DNA of 64,000 bases, from contig CM028917.1 in the NCBI GenBank assembly GCA_016801845.1, positions 1,514,001-1,578,000 on the forward strand, written 5' to 3'. Made by a program: the position numbers and the translations under genes. The DNA is from Polydactylus sextarius (lineage: Eukaryota; Chordata; Actinopteri; Polynemidae). Under the pieces are notes generated by a model. It made no database searches, was not told the origin of the DNA, and saw nothing but the letters and a program-made list of their open reading frames with translations. Of this stretch, positions 11,544 through 24,604 are shown piece by piece. The stretch's first letter is position 1; each line of letters begins with the position of its first letter.

Positions 11544-13334
11544 TTTTTAAACTCTTTCAATCTCTACACACTGATTGATTTTTTTTTTGCCTATTTCAAA
11601 TGGCTGAAATCTTATTTACTTGTTGAGCTGTGCACAGTGAGCTGATGCATATTGACAATAACAGTAGACCAGTGTGTGAGTGGAAAATCACAAGTGACTC
11701 TGTGGAGATGCTTGTTGATGCAGGTCTGAGCAGGGACATGGGGTCTCAGAGCGGCCTGTCCTATGTAGGTCACAGTTCCTGTCTCCTGTGGTTCCATTGT
11801 CTCATCACTCACATCCTGTTAAATGAGACCTGTGGTGCTGCACTCTCGCCTCAGCCAATCACTCCAGCAGAGGTGTTGAAAGCCCACTGGGAGGAGAGGA
11901 GCCTTCAGACTGGTTTGTGTGAAAGGCCCATTAAATCTGGTAATCTGCCATAATCCCATTAACAGGTGAGCCGAGTCATTATCATGAGTTTGCTTGGAAA
12001 AAATACTCAATTCAGGTAAAAGGAAATGATAAAAAGAGGTGGACGTTAATGTTTGATGTGACTGTAAAGATCATAGAGAAGGCTCTCTTCTCTTTCTCCT
12101 CTTACGTGACGACAGCTGCTGCTGCTCGATCACGCCTGCTGCACTGAGACAGTCTGACAGAACAGGGTTCATAGCGTATCAAAGCATGGGAAGATTTTCA
12201 CTATTTCCACTTTTTCATGAGCAGTTTAGGTTTAAAAAAAAAAGGAAAAGTGGCAGCCTCTGAAAGAAAAACGACATCTGACATCAGAGTGGGGGGGGGG
12301 GTGATGTGTCATAATGTGAGAGGAGTGTGTGGTGATGCATGTGTCGCGTTAGCAGCTTTTGGTGTCTATCTATAATGACACATACAGCGCACAGCCTTCC
12401 TCAGTGACCTTGGCTTAATATGAGAGTACATTTTCCCTCCTTTGCTGATTAAAACATTTTTCTAACAAAATAGGACGTGCCATGGCACAGATGGTGTCAT
12501 ATTGCTCTTTTGGGCATGGTTTAAATGAAAAGGAGTGCCTCCCTTCTGTCCTTCCCTTCGTGTTGTACGTTCATCTCCAAGAGATATAAAGGAGTGCTCA
12601 GTGTGAGATAGATGTCAGCAGGGGCAGAGGACACAGTTTGGGAGAGTGACAGTCGCCATAAAACGTGCTCCACAACACCAAAACAGATGGGAAGTCATGA
12701 ATAAATAAACAACTGTTGACCTCTTTTCTTGCCAGGACCCCACTGACGTAAGTGTGAACCATTACTGTTGTATCTTCATGATATATCAGAGATTAAAGAG
12801 AGCAGTTGTTTCCAGTGTGACCCCTGACCATCAGTATCCTGTCAGACTCAGTAAAAAGGTCCCTGGAACATCTGAACTAACAGAACAGGCTATTTTTCTT
12901 ATGTATTGCCGCTCACATGTACTAATTTGAGTGCAAGTGCGTTCTCACTGGTGAGCACTGACAACGTCCAGTGCACTACTACTCAAAACCGAACACTTCT
13001 CACCCTTAATGGTCGCCTTAAAGTCTTTTTAAAGTCTTTCAGCGCTTCATCTGTGCTGACTAGGGTTGCAAAATTTTGGAAAGTTGGAAACTTTCCATGG
13101 GAATTAACAGGACAAAGAAGGACGAACCAGTCAAGGCTAGCAGATGAGTGCAAATGCAAGAAAATGTGATAATTTGATGATTTGTTTTTGTTTTTCAACC
13201 CACAATGGCCAACAGAGATGAAATTGATATGGTCACAGATACGCTTCCAAAGACATGTTCTTTTCAAGAACATAGCTCACCATATATCAAGCAAGGTGTG
13301 CCAGTAATGAAACCGCTCCATGGCTTCAACACGC

Positions 13335-13511
13335 ATTCTGTCCATTAGAAAGTGAATACTATTACTAGCACACAGCACAAACATGCACACATTTAACCCA
13401 TCACACCTTAGAGAGTGTGTGTGTGCATGCACCTCAGTGGGACCCGGTGGCTGGTGGATTTGAACTGGGGACCTTTCAGACCCAAGTCCGCTTCCTTGGC
13501 CACCACTGCCC
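13335..13511 (-). mobile_element. tRNA-derived SINE
   Basis: On the minus strand the head reads GGGCAGTGGTGGCCAAGGAA, with a Pol III A-box-like part, and AGTTCAAATCC as a B box at about 13457-13467. It continues into the body CTGAGGTGCATGCACAC and GTGTGATGGGTTAAATGTG typical of a common fish SINE. No poly-A or clear target duplication is seen, so the 3' end is approximate. It is embedded in the TIR element at 13061-13899. Confidence 0.7.
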
Positions 13512-13682
13512 TCAGCTCTTTAGCTCAACTAATAAGTAGATGCTCTAAAACCAGAGATCCGGGTTTGTGTCCTGATGGTGGTTTTCGCTGCTACTATGAT
13601 GTCGATTTTTTATGGAAGTTCACCACAGAAGGCACAGGTATGAAATATGTGGCACTGAAGGTACAATCATGCTTCTATGCTT

Positions 13683-13735
13683 TTGTTTTTGTGCCTGTTC
13701 AGCTGAGAATCTCAGCTGAACAGACACAAAAACAA
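13683..13735. repeat. 53-bp near-perfect palindrome
   Basis: Arms of 26 bp around a single central A (13709). The only mismatch is C13694 against A13724. The core is GTTCAGCTGAGA, A, then its complement. It lies inside the TIR element. Confidence 0.93.
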
Positions 13736-14551
13736 CCACGATTATTTCTTTAAATCATCCCAAATTTTCAGTTAATTCCCATATATTCCCAAAATTCCCA
13801 TAATTTCTGTGGGAAGTTATTGGAATATTTCCAACTATAGTTTCCATGGAATGTTTCTGGAAATTTTCCAGGAATTTGCCGCCCCTTTGCAACCTTTAAA
13901 GCAGCATAATTTCCATGTCGCATGACACAGGACACGTTAATATGGGTCAGATTTTAATTTTAAAGTGAAGTGGGCAAAGCAGTCGTGTTGCCATTGTCAG
14001 GTCTGGTGAGTGTACTACAACAGTGTTTGAATTACAGCACTAAACACTACATGAGTAAGTATACTGTGTACACTGTGTACTACATATGAGTGACTGAAGT
14101 ATTTGATCTGAGATGTAGCAAAAGGGTCTAAGGACTGTAAACTGTTTTAATGAAAGACCAGAACACCTTCATGAATGATTATTAAGTTCTTAAAAACTTT
14201 AAGGTTGTTCTCTTTGGAAAGTTCATAAAGTACACAGGTCTTAATCTACAAGTGTCTCCCTGGGAAAAGATGCCACTCTCCCTCACAGTCTTCAGTTGAC
14301 TCTGGTGACCATTTTAACTAAATGTCAATGCAGTATTTTCCAAGAAACCAGCCACAACTTTCTTTTTTCTTCTTTTAAAGTACATGGATGAATTGCGCTT
14401 TGTGTTACCCTGTACAGCCAGGTCGACATATTGGTTTGCCCTTTTTATTGGCCTAGAATAGATCCGTTTGTACCATTCTGAAAAGTTGCGACTATGAGTG
14501 TCCAGTAAGCCCAGTCCTGGGGTGTGGCATGCAACAAGTTCTCATACAGAC

Positions 14552-15404
14552 CTCAACTGTGCATTCACACTGGAAACAAGTCATTAACACCAAAGTGGTC
14601 ATTATTTCTTTATGGAGAGACAGCGAATTTGGCAAAAAGAGCGAATTCGCCTGGAGCAAAGCATCTTCGGCAACTAGAGTGAAAAGGAGAAGTTAATTTC
14701 CAGTTAACTTTATGGTAATGAGCTATGACGCAGTTCAGTGAAATCAGCGATAACCAATCAGAACATCTCAGGTGGGTTGAAGGGAACAAACTGTCTTGAG
14801 ATGGCGACTGAAAACCTCATTGCTGCTGTTATTAAACTTGCAACACACAAATTAATATTTAAGATGAGTAATTTAATCCGTAGAAAGAGATAAGAGATGT
14901 CATAATCTCATCCAATCACATCTCAGGAAAAGACAATTTTTGAGTGGAAACTGCTCACAAAGCATCCTGAGAGATGCGTAGAGAGGGCTAGCGTGGCTTG
15001 TGTTCGCGTCTTATGTGGACTTTGGTCACTTTCTCTTTTAATGTTTTGTAGCTTTAGCTGTGTTTGGTGGTTGTAGAAATAGTTTATGAGCTTTTTGCTG
15101 AGATTTGGCATGTTTCTGAGGATAATATGCCGATGTTCATGTAGCACAGGCGATGTTACACACCGTGAAATCGGATGTGATGTGAGCCCCCAATACTGGG
15201 GACTCAGGGAACAAGAGGTTAACAAATTGTACATAATATTTGTTTCTTCTCTCTATCACAATTTCCTTGTATGTTCACTAAGGGTGCCGGACAAGTGTGG
15301 CTCCTTTAACTGACGAGCTAAAACGAATCACGTGATGAGCAAATTGAACAAATTCAAAATGTATTGACAGCCAGGCTGCGGTATTTGGCTTTTGGTGTGA
15401 ACAT
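14552..15404. mobile_element. Probable Harbinger-type non-autonomous element
   Basis: The left part has GTGCATTCACACTGGAAAC and repeated GCGAATT motifs (AGCGAATTTGGC, GCGAATTCGCCTGGAGC) that resemble fish Harbinger elements. The right edge has GGCTTTTGGTGTGAACATGC, which is partly complementary to the left edge. No transposase domain can be read. Both limits are estimates. Confidence 0.35.
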
Positions 15405-16221
15405 GCCAATAAAAATAAAACCATGCATTTCTCCTGGTGCGCTGCTGAGCACATAGTATCAAGCCTGTAGATGATATATACAGGCCTATATTTACCATAA
15501 CATATATATATATATAACATCAGCATATATGTTGACCAGTATTTACAGAATAAATCTTGAATGAATGCTCCTGTCATGAGACCGGCTTCATTCATAAAGA
15601 CATATATCTGCACTGTTTAAAACAAAAAGAATGAACCCACAGGAGAAATATTTTAAACTTCAAAAAAATTTCAGCATACAAATAATGACAAAGTGTAAAG
15701 TAGCAGGAGTTTGACAGGCACAAATACATAACAGCCTGTCACTGAAAAGGCAGTGGGGAAAAAAAGCGAAGCAGGTTGAATTAATTTTACTGTAGCAGCT
15801 GATGTTGCACATTCAGTGTAATGTGCTTTTCCACACTAGCAACTCAAATTTGCCAGTCTGACCTGGTTCATATATCATACAGTAAGTTATATTATCTGAG
15901 TAGCACTCATTTCAGTGTAGCTGATTCTTTTGTTTGCGGCTAACTTACTGTCAGTAAAATGCACCACTTCCTGTTCTCCTTCCTTGGAGGCTTTTATTGT
16001 GAAATATTTGTGTAAGAGGTGTTGGTGGAGTTTGCAGTAACAATGACTGAATAGATGAACATAGTCCTTATTTTATCAAGACAAGTAAACAATCAAATAC
16101 TGACAAACAGCAAGTTAAAATGGCAGTAGATGAGAAAGTAGAGGCATTCTCATCAAAATTATAAGATATAAAATAAGGATTATTCAATTTAAACCTTTGT
16201 TTTCCTACCATCTGAACGTAC

Positions 16222-16823
16222 CTGAACAGAGTGTCATTAGCAGCTGATGGCTTGACGGGGTTGTGACAATCACTCTGGCCCTCAGGAACAAAGCCTCTCT
16301 GTTTCCTAAAGCTCTGCACACCTTTTACCACGATGGCCACCCCGTCCCTCACCCTCTTCCTCAGGCTCATCCTCCACCGGTCTGTGATGATGCTGATGAG
16401 CCCCACAGGGAAGCTGTCTGGTGGTGGGATGTCTGGGTTTCCCACAGCCAGGCTGGGGATAATCCAGATGTATCCCGGCCCCACGAGTCCGGCCTCGGTC
16501 GCCATGGAGAACAGGTACTGGGCCTCTTCGTGTGAGCAGTAGACCAACAGCACCTGGGTGTCGATCTGCTGCAGCAGCCTCCGAGCTCGGATGTCATTCA
16601 TGCCGTCTGCGGACATGTCAAAGGTCAGCACATCCTGCAGGTCCCACACAAAGTAGCTAGTGTCGGTGAAGGACTTGATGTAATCCACGTAGGTTTCATA
16701 GCCCGGGTAGAGGCTGGTTATGACAACAAAGCTGTTCCAGTTGTACTCCTCCATCACCTTGAACATGCCGTTGATCTGCTGCTCGATGGAGGAGCCCAGC
16801 TGAAGGAAGTTGGAGCCTTCGCC
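16222..16823 (-). CDS. grin2c: grin2c coding exon: core of the amino-terminal domain
   Basis: A 602-bp exon (200 codons plus 2 bases) with a polypyrimidine-rich acceptor (CTTCCTCCAG|GGC) and donor CAG|GTACGT. It starts GEGSNFLQLGSSIEQQING and continues through EEYNWNSFVVITSLYPGYE, VYCSHEEA, GPGYIWIIPSLAVG, FPVGLISIITDRWR and RVRDGVAIVVKG to SDCHNP and AANDTLF. This is the bilobed, LIVBP-like amino-terminal domain of a GluN2 subunit, extracellular and involved in subunit assembly and allosteric control. The cysteine in SDC is the expected disulfide partner of the one in RIC in the preceding exon. NDT is a potential glycosylation site. The wording FPVGLIS and PSLAVG is closer to GluN2C than to GluN2A/B or the divergent GluN2D. 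Confidence 0.96.
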
Positions 16824-19800
16824 CTGGAGGAAGAAGAAAGCATGGCGTCATGAGAGGGAAAATGCACTGAGACTTGTACGGTTGGTTAACCCACTGCAGT
16901 TTGCTCCTGACTAACCAGCAAAATTAAGACATATTAATTCAATTTGTATACCATGCAGTGAGATCTCTGGAGGACCCTCTTTACATCTATGTGAGTACAC
17001 ACAATCACTCACACAGTGGTGAGTTGCCCTACCACTGGGGTCTGTGGTGCAGCCTTGACAGGAGCTAAGTGGTTCTGCTTTATTTTGCTCCTCCAGGAGC
17101 TGCAGACCATTCATCACTTAAACGCACATGTCTTACTTTTGCCGCGCAAACACTGGCCGTCATCCACACTTGCAAATTCAAAAGGATTGCACGGCTGCCG
17201 CGGCCAGCGCCTGCTCCTGTGTTTCATATGTCTTTTCTACAAATGCTGTGACCTTGAGATTGGACTGAGGAGGCTTCTTCTGTTGACAGTATTATTAAAA
17301 GAAGTGGCGAGGAGGGAAAACACTTTCTTGCTACTTGTGCACTTTGATATAGTCCAATCTATAAAAAAATTTTTCCTTCATTGGCATAACTGGTTCACAT
17401 GTTGACAAAAGGACAAGCGTTGGTGCACACTGATTCAGTATTACGCCATATCTGAAAGGATAACCTTTCTGCATTGTAATAACACAAAGTAGCGTGTTTA
17501 AAGCAAAGTAGTGTTTAAAGCAGCCAGACTATTGATTAAAAACACTAACTTTACCTTGAGCAGTAGTGTCTCAATCTGTCTGTTTGTCCCATTATGTAAT
17601 ACTTTGACTTAAGTAAAATATCTTAACACTTTTTAGTTCGGTGAGATGAAATCTGATTCTGAACAATTTATGTCATATATACAATGTAATATAACAGCTG
17701 GTTAAAGCAAACACAGTTATCTTTTTCTTAAACTAAAAACTCTGTCCGTGTAGGAATCCTGTAGGAATAATGTTGTCAGACATTTATGATAACAATCTGA
17801 ACCTGAAGTACTGTTAGTGGATATGATTCGATGCCAGACAGATACCCTGTTTCATTACTCTACAGCAGCTGTTTTGCAGTTGCCATATATACGATGTCTG
17901 TAAAGATTTTAAAATCAATGACTCACCACTGAAATGAAAACCTGGCCTGTGGCCTTTACTCTGCCTTCTTCACTACATTGTCAATTAATAGGAAATGTGC
18001 TGAGTTTCTTCAGCAACCACAAAATGTTAAGATACTTATGGGGAAATGTGTAATAAACTGATAAAGTAATTTGTAATTATGACATTATAAAGTTGCTAAA
18101 TTGCAAGTATCAAGTAACAGTCCCTCTCAGCATTAGTTGGAGGCCAGAGGTCCGGTCTCCTCACAGTAATTATTCCAAGGTTTTATAATTAACGTGACAG
18201 TGATGGATTGATGCTCAACAGTGTTTATTGATTCTTCAGCAGACTCACACTCCTGCCTCATCTTCACTGTGCCACATCACACCACCAAACTAACACAATC
18301 ATCACACTGTTAATTGTTTGCGGTGGCAAGTTATTATAATTATGATTCTTTTTTGGTAAAAACTCATTATTATTCTTTTAAACGTTCAACCATCACAGGT
18401 CTTTGTTTAGAAAATTCAGCTAACACTGACTTTTCAAAGCATAAACTTATAAAGTAGAGATATGTGTTTTAACTCCGGTGTCTGGTGTTATCATGTTGTA
18501 AAACAGTTTTAGCCTCCATCAGGCTGATATAGAGGTGGCCCTCTCCTGACCTCCTCTTCCACTCTGGGGAAAAAAAAACACTGCACGCCATCCTGAGCAC
18601 TGCTGGGGGAGGTGAGAACGGGGGGCAGCTCCATACAGACCCTGTTATCTTATCCAGCCTGTCTCCTCGTTGTCCTTGAGAGAAGCTCGGTACTCTCATG
18701 ATGTATGAGCATCTTACGAGGCCAGACGTCACGGCTAAATCCACCGACTCCTTGTTCTGTTGTTTTGTTTCACTCTCTTTCTCGTTTCCTCAGACTTTAT
18801 ATCCCCGAACAGTGAGGTAGCTTCACATGACAAAGAGTCCACATCCATTCATTTCCATTTTTAAGTCATTACATTAAAACCCAAAGCTCATATCTTTACT
18901 TAAGAGCCGCCCTTGTCATATAACTCATTTTTATTCATACAGATGTTGTTCTGTTATCAGTGTCTTTACTGAGCGTCAGTTTCTGAGACCTGCAGTGGAC
19001 TGAGATAGATTAAACCACACTGGAGGCCAGCTGCCTGCATACAGCCATGTGTCCTGGTTGCAGGGGATCTTATGCAGGTTAGTCGTGATGGAGCTACTCA
19101 CTGTCCCATGGAAAACCTGTCAGCATTATTGCCTTTTTCTGGAGCGTGTCACCTACCCTTCCTGCATCTGCAACAAATGATCTGTTTGTTTCCTGACAGG
19201 GACTGTGGTTGTCGGTGTGTGCACGCATGTTTTATGTATGTGCTTTCTGTATTTCTGTATGGCTCATACATGTCTACAACAGCCTGAGGGTTGGGGCAAA
19301 GCTCCTCTGCAAACGACAGTCTCAACAGCTCAATTAGCAGAGAGCAGAGCGATGGTGCAGTCCAAACAAGCCTGAGGCATTACCACAGGCTCAGCGGCGG
19401 CTCAAAGCACAGAGTCACGACAGACCTGTTAGTGTGCAGAGCATGCACAGGACTGTCCGAGGCATATGGTTGTAGGGAATTGAAATGAAATAGTGGAGGT
19501 CAGTTACACAGAATGAAATATGAATTCTCAACGCGAGGTGATCAACCTTCCCATTTGGCAGATGTGTTTATAAGCTTTCAGAGGAAGGATGAACGCTCGC
19601 TGTCACAGCTTCATCCTGGATCTGTCCAACTCTCTCCCCAACAAGCACCTGGGACTCTGCTCTTTGGAGCCTCAGTGTGATGAATCATACACACTCAGAA
19701 GTCACAAAAGTCTATGTACTTAAAAAGACATTGCCAGTTGGACTGATGTCTGACCTATAATGTAGAGGTGTAATGCACAGTGTACTGCTGTATAGTTAAG

Positions 19801-20037
19801 GAGGTGGTCTGGTTAAAAGACCATGTCACAATCTTTTTTTGTAGAATCATCATTTCCCCGTAGGTTTAGCCGAACTCATGTGATCACATGATCACTTCAT
19901 GTGGTTCATGTAGTTGCCATGGTCTTTTTCTCTCAAAGTTCTGGCAGGAGGTTGTGATTTATATATTTCCAACTCTTGCCATTTCTTTCCTTGCCATTTA
20001 ATTTGTAGCAAAGTATTTAGCAGCAAGCTAGTCTGTC

Positions 20038-20190
20038 CTGCAGGTGGAGACAGTAGTTGTGGTTCTGTTCAGGTGGAGAACTGGGAGCTCACAGAGACTG
20101 CAGACCAGAACCAGCACTCCAGTCTCTAGCTGCAGTTAGCAGACTAGCTGTTTACTGAGCTCACTGAGACCTGATTCAGAATCAGGAGCA
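20038..20190 (+). repeat. Dispersed repeat family, partial copy
   Basis: Begins TGCAGGTGGAGACAGTAGTT, then GTTCTGTTCAGGTGGAGAAC, CAGACCAGAACCAGCACTCC, GTTAGCAGACTAGCTG and GAGCTCACTGAGACCTGATT. It matches the reverse complement of 9288-9535 and the forward strand of 46339-46494. Confidence 0.75.
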
Positions 20191-22014
20191 TCAAGTATCA
20201 GACCAACTCTAAAATGAAATACAACTGTTTTTAGCTAATTCATGTAAACAAAAGCTGACATTTCAAGGCACTGTTAATTCCTCAGTGCCCAGTGAAACCA
20301 GAGACTGTAAAGCCTCTATCATCTACCTGTGTATGTGATCATACTGCACAATTCTTTGGTTAAGGTTAATGTATGTTGGATGATAAACAGGGTGTTAGTA
20401 AATGGGCATATATTGAGTCAGTAAGCTGCACTTCCACAGTGTTGTTCACAGAGGCTCACAGTAATAGTCCACAGTCCCAAAGAAGATTACAGCCATTGAG
20501 TGAAAGCTTAGCTTCTCAAGGGTGAGATTACATTCACAAGGGTAGAAAAAATACTCAGAAGTGTTCACGAATATAAATACAAATGTAGAAGTGTTGCCCT
20601 CATCTACACTTAACTTCAACTTTTTAACTTTTGATGTTTTGTGGGGTGTGTGGCACTTAAATGTTGACACATCAAGTTGAAGATTCTTGAGAAAAGATGT
20701 GAAACTGGTCTGACTTTGAGTTCAACGAGTGTGTAAAGCAGTGATTATCTCTTAACTGCAGCTGTGTCAATGAAACCAGGGACCAAATGACAAACAACAG
20801 TCTTTACTGGCTCTGAAACTCTGATTTGATAGCTGAAGGTTATTTCAATGACTCAGGGGGGTGATGCCTATTGATAGACTTGGCTTGCATCCAATAATAA
20901 AAAAAAAAAAAAACCCTGAAGGAAACAAGAGATTAAGTCTCTGACGGTACCAATGCTGCGATGAAGCGATGTGCTGAGGTGAACGTGTTCTGGCAGCGAG
21001 TGATATTAACACTGATGATATGGAACAGACAGCAGTGTATGGTTCTCCCCGGTCACATGATTGAGCTGCAGCCATCTCCCATCTCTGCGATCCCTATGAA
21101 GAGTGACTTCTGGCCACGGCTCTTTGCTGCGACATATGTCTGCCTCCACCACGCTGCAGGAAGTGCCCTGGCACCGCCTTCCTGTCCTGCTGACGTCACA
21201 CTCACAAATCCTGCTCCACGACCAGGAACAGACACACAACCTCCCTGATCATCTGCCGCTTCTCACAAAGCTGCAGAAAAAGCAGGATACATCACGGGCG
21301 AGGAGGTGGAGCTAGATTAAAATAAATACTGATGAGATGCTGAAAATAAAGATAGTTCTTTTCTCTGCAGTATCTATAAAAAACAACCAACTAATTATCT
21401 TAAAACTTAATCTTAAAACCTAATCAGAAATGAATTTGTTTGTATGAATCAGACTAATAAAATCACCAAACTAATCTTATCTTGTAACTTCAAAATTAAT
21501 ACTTTTAGCCTCAATTAGATGATTATAATAAATAATCCTACAAGTAAGTTTTGCCATATATTTTGATCATATATTAGTACAGTTTCTCAGCAGTTCAGTG
21601 CTGCACTCTGGACCCTGCACTCAACACTGTGCAGTGGAGTTGGGGATCTTGTGAAAATAGGTCTCCCAGACGTTTCTGTGCAAGTAATTTGCCACTATGA
21701 ATATGCTTTTGAAAAATGTGTCTATGTGAGATAACAAGGTAATGTTTGTGAGTAATGTACCATGTGAATTAGAATATCTGGCAATAGAAACGAAAGCATT
21801 AAAGTTCATTTATTTCTCAGCAGTTTGTCCATGACTGAGCAAGAAAAGTTTCTACATGCAACTATGAAACAGCTGCTGTCATGGAATAAAGTGTCAGTCA
21901 TCCACATCAAAGTACATCCACTGAATATGTTTCAGATTCAGATTGTGTCTGACAACATTAAGATAGGATTCCTACAGACCGAGCGTTTTGTCGAAAAGTT
22001 GCCAGAAAAAGCTG

Positions 22015-22052
22015 CTATTATCTTCACACTGAGTGGAGTGTGAAGATAATAG
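22015..22052. repeat. Perfect inverted repeat (15-bp arms, 8-base loop)
   Basis: CTATTATCTTCACAC (22015-22029) and its exact complement (22038-22052) flank TGAGTGGA. Confidence 0.93.
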
Positions 22053-22774
22053 CTGATGAAACAGTCCTTCTACGTCACAGAGCAAACGTGTTGCTGGTCG
22101 ACAGTCACCTTGATCATTAACAAAAACAAGCACTTCCTGTAGATGCACCACTGTCTAGAGATAGACCTGCCGCCTGAACCGGAGCAGGCATGTGGAGATG
22201 CTCTGGCTCTGTCTAGACAGGTTACACTGTAACTGTGCCACTGGTGTTAAAATGCAGTAGGAGGTGGTGGCAGAGACAAGTGAGTTCAGGACATAGTAAA
22301 GACAGATATATTAAAAAAAATCTGCTCTAGTTTTGGGAGGAGGCCTCAGGCTCATGTTCCTGCAAAGACAATCAGGTTTTGCTCGTGTCTGACTTACATT
22401 TTTCATTCCTTTAAACAGCATCGTGGCTGGAAGGATGTGATCTATGAGACCGCAGCAAGGATGATCGCTTCAAAGGATGCTTTGAATTTTAGGTCAGGAT
22501 ATTGAGCTAAATGCATAATGAGAGAATAAGTAGAAGTCACACCATGTCTTTTCAGGAAATATAAAACTACAACCCCTCCTTAGTATATATATTACTTTTG
22601 AAGGACATCACAGCTTCTTCCCAACCAAAGCTAGTCATCTTACCCAAACCCTTCCAGGTCTCTTGACCTAGCTCACAGCTATCTGTAGAGGTGGCAGATC
22701 AATTAGCCCACTAATGTTCCAAGATGGTTGAGATGTAGTCTGTCAGTGATGCTTTGTAGGTCTGTAACCATTGT

Positions 22775-22886
22775 ACTTTCAAATTAAAATACCTGCATAT
22801 AGCAGCTAATGAATAAAGCTCTGCCCTGTCCAAATGTCCATAGTTTATGTGAACTGAGAAACATGCCCTGATTGGTTGAGACATAG
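22775..22886 (+). repeat. Dispersed repeat family, divergent partial copy
   Basis: Shares the order GCAGCTAATGAATAA, CTGTCCAAATGTCCA, TTATGTGAACTGAGAAAC and CTGATTGGTTGA with 9570-9690 and 39182-39260. Confidence 0.55.
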
Positions 22887-24276
22887 TTTGTAAATAGCAT
22901 TGTGGGTGAAGAGTAACGATGAATGAACAAACACCTTGAGGAAATGTCAAATGGTGCAAATATATCAAAAACTTTGGGACTTTCAGAATAAAGAAGAATG
23001 AAGAGTTGAACTTGTAGTGACCGATTTGGTATCCATGACATTCACACAAAACACATATTCATCTCAACCTGCAAGAAGAATCATTATTCTACCAAAAAAA
23101 AGAATGATATTATGTTCTGGTCAAATGACTGGTTTTGTGGGCTGAAGAAAAGCAGCAGTGTTTTTTTAGCTGCTTAAACAAGGTTCAGCTTTTCTGGGCT
23201 TCACAAACATTTCAGCCATGTTTGCTGCAATTGGTTTATCCTCTGTTTGCACACTAAGCAGACCTGTGGGAAGCAATCGATCTGCAGCGGTAGTGAAGTA
23301 TGTATCTTTGATTTGTTGTCCACCTGAAGTGAGCTTGAATGAGTCCTTGTCTGCAGCTGCATAAAGAAACAGAACGTTAAGTGGAGAGGTTTACAACACC
23401 TCCAACCTCAACATTACCTTCTTTGCCCCCCCTCACGATGACACGTGCTCTGATGCTGCCAATCAGCGATCTGAAATGTCCCAAGGACAGCAATCGGTTT
23501 GTCACCTAATTTTGTGCTGTCACTTTTAGACAGATCAAACTCTCAGGCTTTTGGCAATACTTATGAAAAATGAATGAGCTCTTTTGCTTTGTTGACTACC
23601 TCTGACAGCATCCCACTAATCAATCCACGGGGGCGTCCCTGATTATTGAGAAAATGACTCGACAAGGGTTGGATCAAAACCGTCTCTGCTATCATCTTCA
23701 TGTGCTGATTTCACATTTAAATTCACAGATGATGAGTCAAATTGTTAATAGGTGACTACAGGTATTCAGACGTGACACCCTTTTCCCCCCTAGGAATGAT
23801 GATTTTACTGCCACTACTTGTGTCATATTCCATGATGATAAAAATCCTGATAGAATAAACCGTTACTGATGTTTCAGACATTGGTTTTTATTCGGTGTGT
23901 GAGCCTTTAACTGCTTTGCGGCGATGTGACAGTCCATTGTTTTCCATTCGTTAACAACTGGACTTCCGCCATCTGGAGTCTGTGATATGCTCCACTATAA
24001 TTGCTTTGGATGGACTGCTCCCAGAGGTAAAATGCCACTACCTCCACTCTCTCGCTGTTATGTAATCTATAGCACACTGTCCCTCGGATGTTTAGCAGAT
24101 ATGCTGACAGACATCTCTTTCCTCTTTTCCAAAAGCTAGCTATTGGCAGCATGTCACTGACATCAGTAGATTTATCTATAACCACAATTTATCATATAAG
24201 ACAATTATTCCAAAGTTTTATTTTTATGTCGCTGGGTCATAAATTGGGATATTTCTTAAATACAGTGGCATGCCTG

Positions 24277-24305
24277 TTTTTTTTTTTTTTTTTTTTTTTT
24301 TTTTT
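24277..24305. repeat. Poly-T tract
   Basis: 29 consecutive T; no adjacent retroelement body was recognised. Confidence 0.9.
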
Positions 24306-24381
24306 GTTTTTGCCACTTTAATCCCAGTAAATATAAATGATGTAAAGACCAGTTTTCAAAACCACAACTTCTTGGCTTCAT

Positions 24382-24604
24382 TTAAGTCACATTACAGTCA
24401 TTTGGCAGACGCTTTATCTTTAAAGCAACCTACATTTTTTCCTCATTGGGGCATTTTGGGATTCAGTGTCTTCTTCAAGGGCAGTTCATCATGTGGTTTA
24501 GCTACAGCCCACCCCAGATTCCCAGCCTAGCAGGCAAAAGTTCCCATTGACTGTTGTGAAAATCAAGGTGCGGAGGCTTCAGACCTGCTTTACCTACTGT
24601 GCTA
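24382..24604. repeat. Common teleost dispersed repeat
   Basis: Contains CATTTGGCAGACGCTTTATC, AAAGCAACCTACATTTTTTC, CAGTGTCTTCTTCAAGGGCA and, at the far end on the minus strand, TAGCACAGTAGGTAAAGCAG, which is tRNA A-box-like. This order of motifs is characteristic of a very abundant fish repeat. The copy is diverged and does not encode a protein. Confidence 0.6.

Larger units (their letters stand above)
13061..13899. mobile_element. Non-autonomous TIR DNA transposon (TAGGGTTGCAAA ends)
   Basis: The left end TAGGGTTGCAAAATTTTGG and right end TTTGCAACCTTTAA are inverted repeats. Subterminal regions on both sides are rich in GGAAA/TTTCC and GGGAATT/AATTCCC motifs (TTCCATGGGAATTAAC on the left; AGTTAATTCCCATA and TTCCATGGAA on the right). 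The interior encodes nothing and contains a SINE (13335-13511) and a 53-bp palindrome (13683-13735). I do not assign a superfamily name; target-site duplications are not obvious. Confidence 0.65.
10700..16221 (-). other. grin2c intron (5.52 kb)
   Basis: This intron is rich in transposon debris: an inverted second copy of the composite Tc1-like repeat (11043-11543), a TIR element with a nested SINE and a large palindrome (13061-13899), and a probable Harbinger-type remnant (14552-15404). A C/G homopolymer run lies at about 12290. Positions 11544-13060 and 15405-16221 show no gene that I can support. Confidence 0.75.

Noticed and set aside
16263..16597. Several open frames on both strands across 16.26-16.6 kb
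   Set aside because: They are alternative-frame readings of the grin2c exon 16222-16823; the exon frame has clear GluN2 homology and splice sites.
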